The notes below the pieces were generated by a model. It saw nothing but the letters and a program-made list of their open reading frames with translations, was not told the DNA's origin and did no database searches. From Podospora bellae-mahoneyi (Eukaryota; Ascomycota; Sordariomycetes; Sordariales; Podosporaceae), in assembly GCF_035222275.1 (NCBI RefSeq), contig NC_085886.1:1984001-2048000 (forward strand): a stretch of DNA of 64,000 nucleotides. The letters run 5' to 3'. Made by a program: the position numbers and the translations under genes. Of this stretch, positions 1-11,062 are shown piece by piece (position 1 is the stretch's first letter; every line of letters begins with the position of its first letter).

Positions 1-494
1 CGTGATTATTGTTTTTTTCGTTCACACCATTCAATCAACCGAGCTTTTCAACTACAAACCGGTCTTGTCCAGTCTTGACCCGACTTCAAGATACTACTTA
101 CTCACTTATACGCCGGCTGAGCTGGAATGCAGCTGTCTTGGTGCCACGCCTACTGATCGCATGAACACACGGCTGGTAAACCACGTCTCACTTATACCCG
201 CCGCTTCCCGAAGACCTTTGGTTGACTCAGGAACCTTCCATAACCTCCACTCCATAGGGAACCTGGATCCAGACCGGAGTGACGGTGCCGTGGTCAAAAG
301 ACTGAAGGAGGTCAAAGAGGGCGCCGGTATCTTGCATAACCACAGACCAGCAGCAAGCCACTTCAGCATCTGTTTGCAAAGGGGGGTTTGTTGGGGACTG
401 TAGGGGGGTAGTTGAATGAGACGACAACATAACTGCAACACTTCGTCGTGTCTCAGACTGGATCTTGGGTCCGAATATCAAAACCATTGCCGTC
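1..494. other. Upstream region, no gene recognised
   Basis: No convincing coding sequence is visible. Open frames here start at non-ATG codons and have no recognisable motif. The last part is presumably the promoter and leader of the membrane-protein gene that starts at 495. Confidence 0.5.
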
Positions 495-1970
495 ATGGTA
501 ATGCCTCGCTCCCTTCCGGCTGTGCTGGGCGTCATTTCGATTCTGCCGACCGCAGCTATCCTGGCGATACACAGCATCCTTGCTCGATCACGGGAAGACC
601 GGGCTCCTGCGGTCAGAACCACGGCCATCATTGCCGCCATCCTCGAAGCCACTGTTCTTGCCGCCGTCACCGGTCTCACCTGCGCGCATATCGGCCCTTG
701 GTCAGCACGATGGGCGAAATTCAACGGGCTGTTGTTCGGGGCAGGCTTGTTCCTATGCACAGTCGCTGCCGCTGTGTCAGTGGCCAACATGATCTGCCTG
801 AGCAAGGTTGATGAGGATCCTGAGAGCACAATTCTAGGCTCTGGCGCAACAGGTTTCCTGGTTGGTTCATCGGTCGTCCTCGGCCTTGCTTTCGCCACAC
901 AGCTCGTTTTCTTGGTCTTCCACTTTGTTGCTGGGAGAGTTCGAGGGCCACGGATCAAGGTGACTGTACACAAGGACCAGGACCGAAGCAGATCGCCTCC
1001 CCGGGTGAAATCCATTGCCTACCACGAGACCAGTCCAAGTCTTGTTTCTGGGAAAGCCCGCGGCAGCACATCATTCGAGAAGACACCGCCTGGATCCAGT
1101 GCCGGACGCTCGACAGCAGAGACGATAAGCTCCTTTCGAAGCTCGCTATCAAACGTGGTCCGGCCCATCTCCTCCAAGACTCGTTTGCTGTCTCAACGAG
1201 GGCGCCGTCCAGCCTCGTTAGACCTCCCATCATTCCACGAACAGACAAGAACGACGGAGGAAGGGTTCGATTCATGGGATACATCGGCGGTTGATCCACA
1301 AAACCGACAGACCGTCTTGGAATCGTCTTCACCACCGCTGGGCCGTTTCCTTGAGACAATACCGGCTAGCCCCACCACCAGTCGAAGTCCGAGCCCTGGC
1401 ACACCGTTAGACCTCTTGGAGCCCCCTTCTCGCACCAGAAGACGAAGCCGAACATTGAGTCCAGCCCCAAGCAGAGTGTCCCAGGCACAGCGGACAGCCT
1501 TTACACAACATTCTACCCAGAGCGAGTCTCACATCCACCCGCTCTTCAGATCCGATTCGCCTATTCCTCCACCACCCATTGTAACACCAGGGACTGTTGT
1601 GGTTGCTGCACCAAACGGGGGACAGATCCTCAGCGATAGGCAAAGCATCCGAAGTATCAAGAGTCTCCGTCGAATGCGAAGCGGGAGTCTTCCAGGCGTT
1701 CCAAGCCCATTGAGTCGGCAAGGGTCCGTTGAATCTTTCCACCGCAAACCTGATACCCACTCACCAGAGATTCGTGAGGAGGATGAATACCTGACCCCCG
1801 AGGGGACGACACCGGTGCTGGAGACGGAGCGGAAGATGACACCGCCAATTCCTGATTGGATTCTGTCTGCCGGGTCTCGGACGAGCCTGACCACCTACCA
1901 CAGCCGGAAGATCCATCTTCCATGCTCAAGTGAAGAAGCTTCTGGTGGCGCTGCACCCAGCCCGCAGTAG
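495..1970 (+). CDS. Four-helix membrane protein with long Ser/Pro-rich tail, function unknown
   Basis: Single-exon gene of 491 codons. The frame stays open upstream to a TTG at 465, but the first ATG is at 495 (a second lies at 501). Four hydrophobic segments are visible at about residues 7-29, 39-62, 74-101 and 116-145, so the N-terminal third should sit in a membrane. The remaining 330 residues are Ser/Pro/Arg-rich and hydrophilic, probably a disordered cytoplasmic tail with many possible phosphorylation sites. I recognise no catalytic motif. The layout resembles the many uncharacterised fungal integral membrane proteins. The frame is long and its composition is protein-like, so I am fairly sure it is a gene but not what it does. 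The annotated start could be a few codons off. Confidence 0.75.
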   Translation: MVMPRSLPAVLGVISILPTAAILAIHSILARSREDRAPAVRTTAIIAAILEATVLAAVTGLTCAHIGPWSARWAKFNGLLFGAGLFLCTVAAAVSVANMICLSKVDEDPESTILGSGATGFLVGSSVVLGLAFATQLVFLVFHFVAGRVRGPRIKVTVHKDQDRSRSPPRVKSIAYHETSPSLVSGKARGSTSFEKTPPGSSAGRSTAETISSFRSSLSNVVRPISSKTRLLSQRGRRPASLDLPSFHEQTRTTEEGFDSWDTSAVDPQNRQTVLESSSPPLGRFLETIPASPTTSRSPSPGTPLDLLEPPSRTRRRSRTLSPAPSRVSQAQRTAFTQHSTQSESHIHPLFRSDSPIPPPPIVTPGTVVVAAPNGGQILSDRQSIRSIKSLRRMRSGSLPGVPSPLSRQGSVESFHRKPDTHSPEIREEDEYLTPEGTTPVLETERKMTPPIPDWILSAGSRTSLTTYHSRKIHLPCSSEEASGGAAPSPQ

Positions 1971-2724
1971 GGTTATGCTCCAGTTGTTCTATGGCACTTG
2001 TGATGACAAAACTTTGTCACCACGCCACATACCTTCATTTTTCTTTCTGTGTATCAAACTTTTTGCTTTCTTTGGGTAGGGCGGCTTGGTGTTGCTGAGG
2101 AGTGGGGAGATACCAATCATGATTGAAACTTTTGCTTTAGCGTGGCGTTGACACCGGTACTTAGCCTAAGGGAACAGGCTGGAAGGAACAGGACAATGGC
2201 GTTTGGTGGAATGGTTGATGACTATGAGACATGACAGGAGACATAGATTTCATTTGGTTCATCATCGGATTGGGAAGGGTAGTCGTCTGGAGATAGGGAC
2301 TCATGAAAACAAGCAAAAGAAATTATTGATGGACATGATGTCTCAAATCAAAGCAAGTGAGTGATAGGTAAGGAAGGCACCTGTAGTAGGTGACAATTGA
2401 CAGCAAGTGAAGGTTAGGTTAGGTTGATTGTGAGGGGAAGGTAAAGCTACGGTAGGTCCGCTGACCAGAGTGGGGCTAGGCATCAGGACGCGCGCACCCA
2501 CTGCCACTTCACTGCCGCCTTCTTTTGGCCTGGAATTCCATCCAGCATATTTTAAGCTGCTAGCAACAGGCAACTCCAGCTTTTGCCACAAAACACCACC
2601 ACGACCCCTCGACCACTGAATATCGATACATATTCGATTCGGCATCAATACAGCGCCGTACTGCGCTTAATCTATCACTTCCATCCACAGGCAGTTATAC
2701 GGAATCTTCCCTGGATCGCCCATC
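1971..2724. other. Intergenic: 3' flank of membrane gene and rad23 promoter
   Basis: Gene-free interval between two genes on the + strand. It should contain the terminator region of the upstream gene and the promoter and leader of rad23. Nothing else stands out. Confidence 0.6.
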
Positions 2725-4329
2725 ATGAAGGTCAATTTCAAGGTACGTTCTGTCACCGGTGGTAGCCAGCTGCTTTTCGATAGCTGCGATAGCACCTTTG
2801 GAATCCTCAATCAATCACATCGCCGTGGTCAATGCTAACATATTGTGCTTATCCATAGGACCTCAAGCAGCAGAAGTTCACCATCGAGTTTGAGCCCACC
2901 GATCTCGTGAGTTACCCCTCATCATCCCTCAACCCTTGCTGCCGCCAACAGCTGCCCCCCGCCACCGAACCTCCAATGTCGAGACAGCCTGTTACAGGTT
3001 ACAGTCCGGTCCAAGAACCACGGATGCCTACTATTGCTTTCAAGATCACCGCTGACAATAGCTCTATCAGATCTCGACGGTGAAGCAGAAGCTCTCTGAG
3101 GACCATGGCTGGGATCCTGCGCTCCAAAAGCTCATCTATTCAGGTAAAAGCTATGACGCATCCGTCCGCTACCGGTTCCCGCAACTAACCCATCCGCCCA
3201 CTGCAGGCAAGATTCTGAAGGATGAGGATACCATCGAGTCTTGCAAGATCGAGGAAAAGGGCTTTGTTGTTTGTATGGTGAGCAAGGTAAGTAAATTCTG
3301 ACATTTTGGCTGTCAACTGGTCACGGCTAACCGCAGACAAAATGACAGCCCAAGGCGCCCAAGCCAGCTCCTGCCGCCGAGTCTTCTTCCGTCGTCCCGG
3401 CCACACCTGCTCAAGCCGCCTCGGCCTCTACCCCAGCGCCCCCAGCTGCCCCAGCTCAAGTATCAAATGCCGCCTCAGCTGCTCCTGCCACCCCCAGCCC
3501 AAATCGGACTAGTGGTGCCCCCAACGACTCGAGTGCTCTCGCTATGGGAGAGCAGCGTGCGCAGGCTATTGCCAACATGGAGGCCATGGGTTTCGAGCGA
3601 TCCCAGATCGACGCTGCTATGCGTGCAGCCTTCTTCAATCCCGAGCGTGCGGTTGAGTACTTGTTGACGGTATGTTTGAGTGTACCAAGAGATCGGCGAT
3701 TGGGGCATGTGCAGATGTGACTAACTTGTATAACCCAGGGCATTCCCGAGAACGTTCAACAACAAACAACTGCCCAGCGCGTGGGTCATGCCATCCCCCC
3801 CCCCGCCCCTGCGCCTGCTGTTGAGGCTGCTGGTGACCTTGAGGGGGAAAATTTGTTTGACCTTGCTGCTCGTGCTGGTGGTGCCCGCAGCGGAAGTGGT
3901 GGAACTGCTGCCGCCGGAGCGAGCGCACAAGATCTTGGCAACCTAAGCTGGCTTAGACAGAACGCTCAGTTCCAACAGCTTCGCCAAGTCGTCCAACAAC
4001 AGCCCGGCATGCTCGAGCAGATTCTTCAGCAGCTCAGTGCTGGTAACCCACAACTCGCCCAGACGATCGCCCAGAACCCCGAGCAGTTTCTCCAGTTGCT
4101 TAGTGAGCACGGTGATGACGATGCGCCGCTCCCCCCTGGAGCCCACCAGATTTCGGTCACAGAGGAGGAGCGTGACGCCATTGAGCGGTTGACTCGGCTA
4201 GGATTCAGCCAGGACCAGGCCATCCAGGCGTATTTTGCCTGCGAGAAGAACGAGGAGTTGGCTGCGAACTTCTTGTTCGACCAGCCCGATGACGATGATG
4301 ATGACATGGGCGGCACCGGTACTCACTAA
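2725..4329 (+). CDS. rad23: UV excision repair protein Rad23
   Basis: Shuttle protein that takes ubiquitinated substrates to the proteasome and stabilises Rad4/XPC in nucleotide excision repair. Exons join in frame as 2725-2742, 2859-2906, 3071-3143, 3207-3286, 3349-3669 and 3739-4329, giving 376 aa. Exons 1-4 encode exactly the N-terminal ubiquitin-like domain (residues 1-73, starting MKVNFKDLKQQKF). An Ala/Pro linker follows, then UBA1 (about 137-182, MEAMGFERSQID), the XPC/Rad4-binding domain (about 250-305, SWLRQNAQFQQLRQ) and UBA2 (about 321-363, RLGFSQDQ), with an acidic C-terminus. This is the full canonical Rad23 domain order and length. The acceptor of intron 4 is set at 3348, because an earlier AG at about 3336 would put a stop in frame. 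Confidence 0.96.
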
Positions 4330-4908
4330 TTTTCTTCTAATTCGCCTTTGCTTTGGGATTGCAGGGTTATTCGGGATATCCAGGCAGGAATGGTTATGCG
4401 GGGTGGAGATGGGCGGAGGCTTTTAGCTTTTTGTTTTCACTGGTGATGTGAGGCAGGCAGAAAGTTAAAAGCGAAGGTCTATTATTGATAACAAGATACC
4501 AAACAGCTAGGTTTTTTTCCGACTGGAAGTCTGAGTGCCAGTGATCTGTGATGCTAGACTCTGGGGATGGAAGACGGGAAAAATTTGAGGTGGAGGGAGA
4601 GAGAGAGAAAGTGCTCAACATCTCTTTTATGCCTGCCAGTGATATGAAGGGTTGAGCTGCGTAGACTCTAGTACCCAACTCGGGCATACTATTAGCAGGT
4701 CACTGGCGGCTTATTTCAGAGAAAGTAATAAAAACATCGCTTTGATTCCTTCCGATAAATAAAACTATGGGTATCAATGAATCGAAATAAATGCGAGAAA
4801 CCCTTACAAATACCAGCACATCTATCTACCTGGGTTCCTATTTTGCCTGTGGGTCTCGTAACCACGACCGAATCCTTTCTATTCCCCCCGTAAACACCAC
4901 AATGTGCC
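4330..4908. other. Convergent 3' region of rad23 and BDP1
   Basis: Shared 3' flank of two converging genes. It is moderately AT-rich, with a GA-repeat stretch near 4590-4612. No coding potential is recognised. Confidence 0.6.
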
Positions 4909-6831
4909 TCACCAAACCCCCTGCTCAACCTTTTTCTTCCCCCTCCGCCCACTCTTCTTCTTTGCCTCCTCCAGCTCCTTGAGCATCTTCTCCTCCTTTC
5001 TCTTTTCTTCTTCCCTCTTCTCCCTCTCCACCGCCTCCTCCCTCTCCTCAAACTCTTTCCTCTGCTCCTCCAGCTCCTTCTCGATGTCGTCCGTCGTCTC
5101 AAACTCCTGCTTCGTCTTCTCCTTCACCTCCTCAATTCTCATCGGCTGCTTCACCTCGCCGACCAACGCGCTCTTCACCCTCGCCGGATTTTGCCTCTCC
5201 TCCCGATTGAATTTCAGCTTGATGTGCTTCCTCGTCTTGCCAGGAAACATTTTCGAAATCAGCTCAAAGTCCGTCCCGAATCTCGAAAGCGCCCAGTAAA
5301 ACTGGTCAGTGTCGGCGTCGGACCATTGGCCTGGTTTCAGGGCGCGGCGGAGATAAGTCTGCTGGGTGGTGTGGTTGGTGAAATCATTGACTTCCACCTC
5401 TTCCAGATTCCCCTCCGCTTCTCTCGCTCTGGCATGCCGATCAATTTGGAGAGATGACTGATTGAGAACGATTTCTCCGTCAATGATCTGGTATTGTTCT
5501 CCTACCGGGGCTGTCACTGCCACCGAGCGGGCAAACCCCCCTTCATCATCATCATTACCCCCCGGCAAGGGGGTGTTGGCGTTCAAAGGTGGAGGTTGCC
5601 CATCATTTTCGTTGTTTTCCCCACCCTCCTCGGCACCATTACCCCTCCCCTTCTTCCTCTTCTCATTCGCCTTCAGTTTCTTCACCCGTTCTCTCTCCAA
5701 AAGGGTATCATGAAGAGAAAACTTCTTGCCGATCCGGAGGTCCTTGGCTAGGTCGGCCATTTTGAACTCGTCTTCGTTTACAACTTGCTCTTCGGCGTTT
5801 TCGGGTGTTACCTCACGCTGAGCACGTGGGGCGCGGGAGTTGGCTCGGGATTGGGTTTCTTCTCCTTCGGGGGTCTCCCCGTCTTCGACGGCGACTGCGG
5901 CCCTGGTGCGCTTTTGACGGGGTTTTCTGGCTGCTTTGGCGGCTTGGTATTCTTCGTAGCCTTCCTCGCCTGGGAGGGGGGCGGCTCGTCTGCGGGCTCG
6001 CTTTCTTGGGGCGGGGGTGCTTGTGTTTGCTTCGCCGGCCTCCTCATTCTCAACTGTTTCTGCAGCGGGTTCTTCGATGGCTGTGTCGGCTTTGCGTTTC
6101 CGGGGGACCCGGGGCTTGGGTTTGGGCTTCGGCTTTGGGGCTTGGGATGGTCTAGAGGTGCTCGGTTCGGGTGGTTGAGAGGGACCAGAGGTGGGTTCGG
6201 CGGGCTGCTCAGCTACAGGCTCAACAGAAGCGACAACATCTTCTGTGATAGGTGTAGCTTCTTCGGGGGGTGGAGCTTCAGAGATAGTCGATGCTCCTGA
6301 GGAGGAGGTAGCTGATGAAGCTTGCTCGGGCACCGAAGGCGTAGGCGCAGGGGTGAGCGCCGGGGCAGGAGCTGCTGGAGGAGGAACTGACACAGCGGCC
6401 GATTTCGACGCTCTCACGGGTATGGGTGCGGTTGGACGGGCATGCCTGGGCGATACCGGCGTGGGCAATGGAGCAGTTGACGCCGGGGTCTCGGCCTGAG
6501 AGGGTGTAGCATCATCCTGGCTCTGGATACTTGATACTCCCGCAGCAGAAGTCGTGGTGCTAATTGGTGACGGCTCTCTCACTTCAGAGTGCTGTGTCTG
6601 GCCCTGAGCTGAAGGTGTCTCGACATCTGGAGGAGGGGCATTGTCGACGGCCGGAGGAGCGGCCTCAGTAGGGGCGCTGGGTGGGGGCGGGGTCGGGTTT
6701 GCGTCCTCTTGCTGAGAGGCAGCTGGAGTAGAAGCTGGTGTATTCGAGGAGGAAGGCCTCAAGGCAGGAGGAGGGCGTTTCCCTTTCGGCTTGGGTCCCG
6801 GCTTGAACTTGCTCTTGTTATTCGCCAACAT
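4909..6831 (-). CDS. BDP1: Transcription factor TFIIIB subunit Bdp1 (B'')
   Basis: Single-exon gene of 640 aa with an ATG at 6831. The key feature is a SANT/Myb-like domain at about residues 495-550 (PGQWSDADTDQFYWALSRFG, then FPGKTRKHIKLKFNREE), which is the diagnostic extended SANT of Bdp1. With Brf1 and TBP, Bdp1 forms TFIIIB and helps RNA polymerase III open tRNA and 5S promoters. Upstream of it are the family's basic and acidic linker segments. The first 230 residues are Ala/Pro/Ser/Thr-rich low complexity with lysine-proline clusters. The C-terminus is a long charged coiled-coil stretch (EEQRKEFEEREEAVEREKRE) ending in basic residues. It diverges from bre1 across a 674-bp interval. Identification is strong; the low-complexity N-terminus is the least constrained part. 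Confidence 0.93.
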   Translation of the reverse strand: MLANNKSKFKPGPKPKGKRPPPALRPSSSNTPASTPAASQQEDANPTPPPPSAPTEAAPPAVDNAPPPDVETPSAQGQTQHSEVREPSPISTTTSAAGVSSIQSQDDATPSQAETPASTAPLPTPVSPRHARPTAPIPVRASKSAAVSVPPPAAPAPALTPAPTPSVPEQASSATSSSGASTISEAPPPEEATPITEDVVASVEPVAEQPAEPTSGPSQPPEPSTSRPSQAPKPKPKPKPRVPRKRKADTAIEEPAAETVENEEAGEANTSTPAPRKRARRRAAPLPGEEGYEEYQAAKAARKPRQKRTRAAVAVEDGETPEGEETQSRANSRAPRAQREVTPENAEEQVVNEDEFKMADLAKDLRIGKKFSLHDTLLERERVKKLKANEKRKKGRGNGAEEGGENNENDGQPPPLNANTPLPGGNDDDEGGFARSVAVTAPVGEQYQIIDGEIVLNQSSLQIDRHARAREAEGNLEEVEVNDFTNHTTQQTYLRRALKPGQWSDADTDQFYWALSRFGTDFELISKMFPGKTRKHIKLKFNREERQNPARVKSALVGEVKQPMRIEEVKEKTKQEFETTDDIEKELEEQRKEFEEREEAVEREKREEEKRKEEKMLKELEEAKKKSGRRGKKKVEQGVW

Positions 6832-7505
6832 CGTGCCAACTCACTGCCCCGCACTGGGCACCTTTGTGGCCTTTTGAGTTACTGAAATCCACGGCAGTCT
6901 TGGGGCATTTGCCGCCGGTCGGGTCGCTGATTGCCGCCGCAATAAATGATGTCAAAAAGCCAAATAGATGTCTTCGCGAGAAGAATCAAATTGGCGTGCT
7001 TCTGAGCAGTGGGATCTAGTTGATGGTTTCGGGAGTGATAGCTGGCCGAGTGGAAAAGTGTTGGATTAGGTGAAAAGCACGTCGGAACAGAGCTGGGACG
7101 CGCATAAGAAATGCAGTCCCCACCAAGCTGCCCCGCTAGAGCCGAAACAGGACTAGCGGCCTCAAAAAGGAGCCATCTCTGGGAATTCCTTGGCGAACTT
7201 GCAGTCGAAGTCAGCGGGCTCTCTTTCTCTCTTGTCTCTGCTTCTTCCAATTCCAAACTCGCTCACGCTCCCACGCTCATTCATTCTTCCCATCATTGAG
7301 GCACCGCCGGGCCACACAGACGCCGAAACACACTGACCCGGGTTTCCACTCGTACTTTATTTTAATCATCTTAATCTTTTCCCCCCGCCCTGATCGACCC
7401 TTTCCTTTGGCTTTTGCAAGTCAAAAATCCATATCTCGCGCGGCCATTCTGATGCCGGTTGCCACCTCCCCGTCCGCGTTGCCTCGTCCGTCCAGCTTTG
7501 CCAAG
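6832..7505. promoter_or_regulatory. Divergent promoter region BDP1 / bre1
   Basis: The 674-bp spacer separates two start codons pointing apart, so it must hold both promoters and leaders. A pyrimidine-rich run (CTCTTTCTCTCTTGTCTCTG, about 7220-7239) lies upstream of bre1. An in-frame upstream ATG for bre1 lies at 7452. No specific factor site is claimed. Confidence 0.5.
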
Positions 7506-10222
7506 ATGGAGGACAGGAAGAGACCCGCATCCGGCGCGGTCGACGAAGTAGCTCCCCCGAGCAAGCGCCATCAGGTCAACGGCAGCGGAAAGTCCAAGGA
7601 TGACTCTGGCGACATGAAAGAAGAGGCCTGGATTGAGGTGAGTCGTCACACGACAGCCATCCCTCCCCTCCCCCCCGCGTCATCACCACCTGCCCCGGCC
7701 ATCCAGCATCCTCTCTCCTATCCCCATCCCTCCTCATTCCTATTCCGGCACTCATTGAGCAGGCCACTCGGACCCCTGCTCTGCCATCGCGCGCCAACCA
7801 GTTTGCGGCCCTGCCGAGTGATGGGTGACAGTCTCCATCCAGCGCGATGTTTCTGCACGAGTTGCTCGCCTTGACCGCGGCTAATGCGTGGCCTGCTGCC
7901 AAATAAACAGCGCGCCCGAGTTCTACCAGGTTTCTTCTAGTGTCTCATCACTGCTCATCACTCTTACTTCGCTGCCTCTCCGCTACGATGTGTATACACG
8001 TTCCTCTCGGCCGAGTACTAAGGTGTTGGTTTTGGCTGACAAGTTTGCGGTACATGTAGGAATATACCAAGGGCGCCATATATCGCCAGATGCAAGAGTA
8101 CAAACGAGAAAAAGCAAGCCTTGAGAGTCGCGTACAGGAGCTCGAAAAGAACCACACCGACCACGACGACCATATCCGAGTTGTCGACGCCTGGCTACAT
8201 CAGGTGAGTTTGCTGCCACATTTTTCCGTCCGGAACACCGCAGCTAATGCGCCACAACTAGTTACTGCAAGAAATTGAGTTACTCGTCGATGGTACAGTA
8301 TCATCTCGCTCTCCGTCAGGTAACGAAATCCTTGTCAAGTCTTATCCAGTATCCACTTCTGACTTTGTTAGACTCGCCATTCCCATCGTCAACCGCACTC
8401 GGCTTTAAGGACAGCAAGGAGTTCCAGAGACATTTGGGTGAAAAGGGCAAAGCTTTCAAATCCAAGGCCGAATCCATTTTTCAGCGTCTAGCAAGCTCAC
8501 GTGGCGAGATAAAGCCAGACGTTGCCAAGCTTGAATCTCAGCTCAAGACGGCACTCGCGCAACAAAAGGAGTTACATCTGAAGCTGGACAGGCTCGAGTC
8601 GGATAAGGCGCTTCTCTCGGAACAATATGACCAAGCAACGCTGAAAGCAATCAAGGCGGAGAGAAAACTAGACCGTGTGAGAAGCGTCCAGGTTCAAAAG
8701 CTGGAACAAAAAGCCCTGGCCAGTGCGACGACACGGCCAGTCAAAACGGAGGAAAATGGTGATTCTTCTGACGACACCGATGGCAACACCAGCGAGTTGA
8801 AGGCACTTTACAAGGAGGCGCAAGCTGTTGTCAACAGGCAAAAGTTGCAGATCGAGGCCATTATCTCCGAAAACAAGGCCCTCATGGAAGAGAACTCGAC
8901 CTTCAAAACAAAGAGGGAAAGTGTCTCTGATGAAGATTATGTTCGAACAGACGTTTTTAAGCATTTCAAGCTCCAGAATGAGGATCTTATCAAGCGCATC
9001 AACCATCTGGAAGCCACTAACAAGCAGCTGCGCGAGGAGGCCGAGAAGCTACGAGCAGAAAGGTCTGACTGGCAAGTTAAGGTGGAGGCCGAGGCTCAGC
9101 TCGTAGTGTCCGAGGCGGAGGACCAAATACAGGCAAAGGATCAGGACCTTACGCGGATTCGAGCTGCCAGAGACGACTTGGTAGCTGAGTTGGCCATGCG
9201 CAAGGCCGCTCAGGATCAAGAAAGGGCTGCCTTGGATCAAATGAAGGAACTCGTGAACGCCAAGATGGATCGCATCACCCAACTTGAATCTGAGTTGGAA
9301 CGACTGCGACCAAGTGAGGACGTGGTCATGACCGAAGCGCAACCGAATCTCGAATCTTTGTCGATTGAGGAGCTCCGGGCAAAGTGCGCCAAACTCGAGA
9401 AGGACTATGCCTCGATCAATGCGGAACTTCCGCTTCTGGAGAAGTCGTACAAAAAGGCCATGGTGCTCGCGCACTCCAAAACCATGGACAACAACGCTGT
9501 CGAAGAGCGCATCAACACGCTCATGGCCGAGAAAGCCAAAGCGGACCAGAAGTACTTTGCGGCACGGAAAGACATGGATATTCGGCTTCAGGAGATCCGT
9601 ACCTTGCGTTCGCAAAACTCAAGGAGCTCCGAAATCATCGCACAGCTCAAGGACGTGGAGCATTCCACGAGAAGTGTCATCAGCAACCTGGAGAAGCAAA
9701 TTGCAACTCTCAAGACCGAGGCCGCAAGCATGGCAGCGGAGAAGAAGAGGCTTGAGTTGTTGACAGCGGAAGCGACCAGAAGAGCCGACTCGGTCAAGGG
9801 CCAGATTGCCAACTTGACCGAACTGCTCAAGGCCAAGGACGCCACAGTGGCTAGCATGAAGGAGCAAACTATGAGCCGGGAGCAAGAGATGGACAAGATC
9901 AAGGCACGGTTAGAGGAGAAGAACTCGGAAATTAGCAAACTGAGGGCCAAGTGTCGCGGCAACTCAACCGATGAAGAGGAGGCTTTGCGGGTAGGTTTTT
10001 TTTTCGTCTCTGCCATGCGCATGAGAGTGGAAGCTAACATTTTGACAGAACTTGGTTATTTGCTCTGTTTGCCGCAGCAATTTCAAAAACACGATACTGA
10101 AGGGATGTGGTCATGTTTTCTGCAACGGCTGCGTGGACGACCGGCTGGCCAACCGAATGCGCAAGTGCCCGAGCTGCAACAAGGCGTTTGACCGATCCGA
10201 TGCCATGGCGGCCCACCTTTAG
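7506..10222 (+). CDS. bre1: E3 ubiquitin-protein ligase Bre1 (histone H2B K123 ubiquitination)
   Basis: RING E3 that works with Rad6 to monoubiquitinate histone H2B, in the nucleus. Exons are 7506-7637, 8060-8203, 8262-8319, 8372-9990 and 10049-10222, which close in frame to 708 aa, the usual Bre1 size. Nearly the whole protein from residue 60 to 640 is predicted coiled coil. The last exon encodes the C3HC4 RING: CSVC, then CGHVFCNGC, then CPSC, ending in AMAAHL. An unspliced last intron would run into the wrong frame and lose the RING, so the 9991-10048 intron is essential. The start is chosen at [10 protein letters not shown], where homologues begin; an ATG at 7452 would add 18 residues. 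The first intron (422 nt) is far longer than the others. Confidence 0.95.
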
Positions 10223-11062
10223 GCTCGTTCTGGGGCTGACCTGGATGAAATCGGGCGCAGATTTGGGCCAGGGAGGAAGGATGAGAGAGAGGGGGAAGAC
10301 GAGTAGGCTCTGTTGTTTCTAGCTCTTGTCGTCGCCGGGTCCGTCGCCGCCTTGAACACCGCCATATTTTCACCATTGCCAAACTCGTCAGCCTGATTGC
10401 CCTTGGTTCAGGCTCACGAGAAGAATTGACCTGAACGATGGATCGACGCGGGCTGCGCAGTTTTGGTCCATTGTTCTCTGGACGCCGTTATCGAAACGAT
10501 TTATCACTGTGACACTGCAGAAACAGCGGAGGAAGAAGAAGCTTGAAAGGGGTGATAATTTTCGTTTCTGTTGATGCTTGGATCTCTTCGCCACACAAAG
10601 CGTTTTGTAATTCTACCGTGTGAGAGTAGTACGAATAAGTTTTTTCTAGTTTTACTCTTTTGCGGCTCGGCATCCTTGGGTCTGGCTACTCTGCCTTGGC
10701 TTCTGGCTCTTGATATTTTCGCATTACATTTTTCTCCTTGGTGAGATGGGGGACAAGGAAAAGAAATGAGAAGAAGGCAGGATATAGATGGCAGGGAGTT
10801 ATTAGGCATATCATCATCATTTTTTTCCTGCTGTGTTGGGTGGGGTGGGCTGGGATGGGGAGTTGAGTATAGGGTGGTGATGAGTGCTTTTATATAGGGA
10901 TTGATACTCTGCCAGCCTTTGCTAAAGTTTTGGGAGGTATATCAGAAAGAAAGAAGGAAGGGGAAGTAGTGTACAAAGAAATAAAACAACATTCAACATC
11001 TCTTGTTACTTGTTAGATGATTGTTTGTCTAGGCATCTATACCATCGTGCCGTGTCTTCTGT
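10223..11062. other. Convergent 3' region of bre1 and the SARAF-like gene
   Basis: An 840-bp spacer between converging genes. It is AT-rich toward the right end. Open frames here lack recognisable motifs. Confidence 0.6.
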
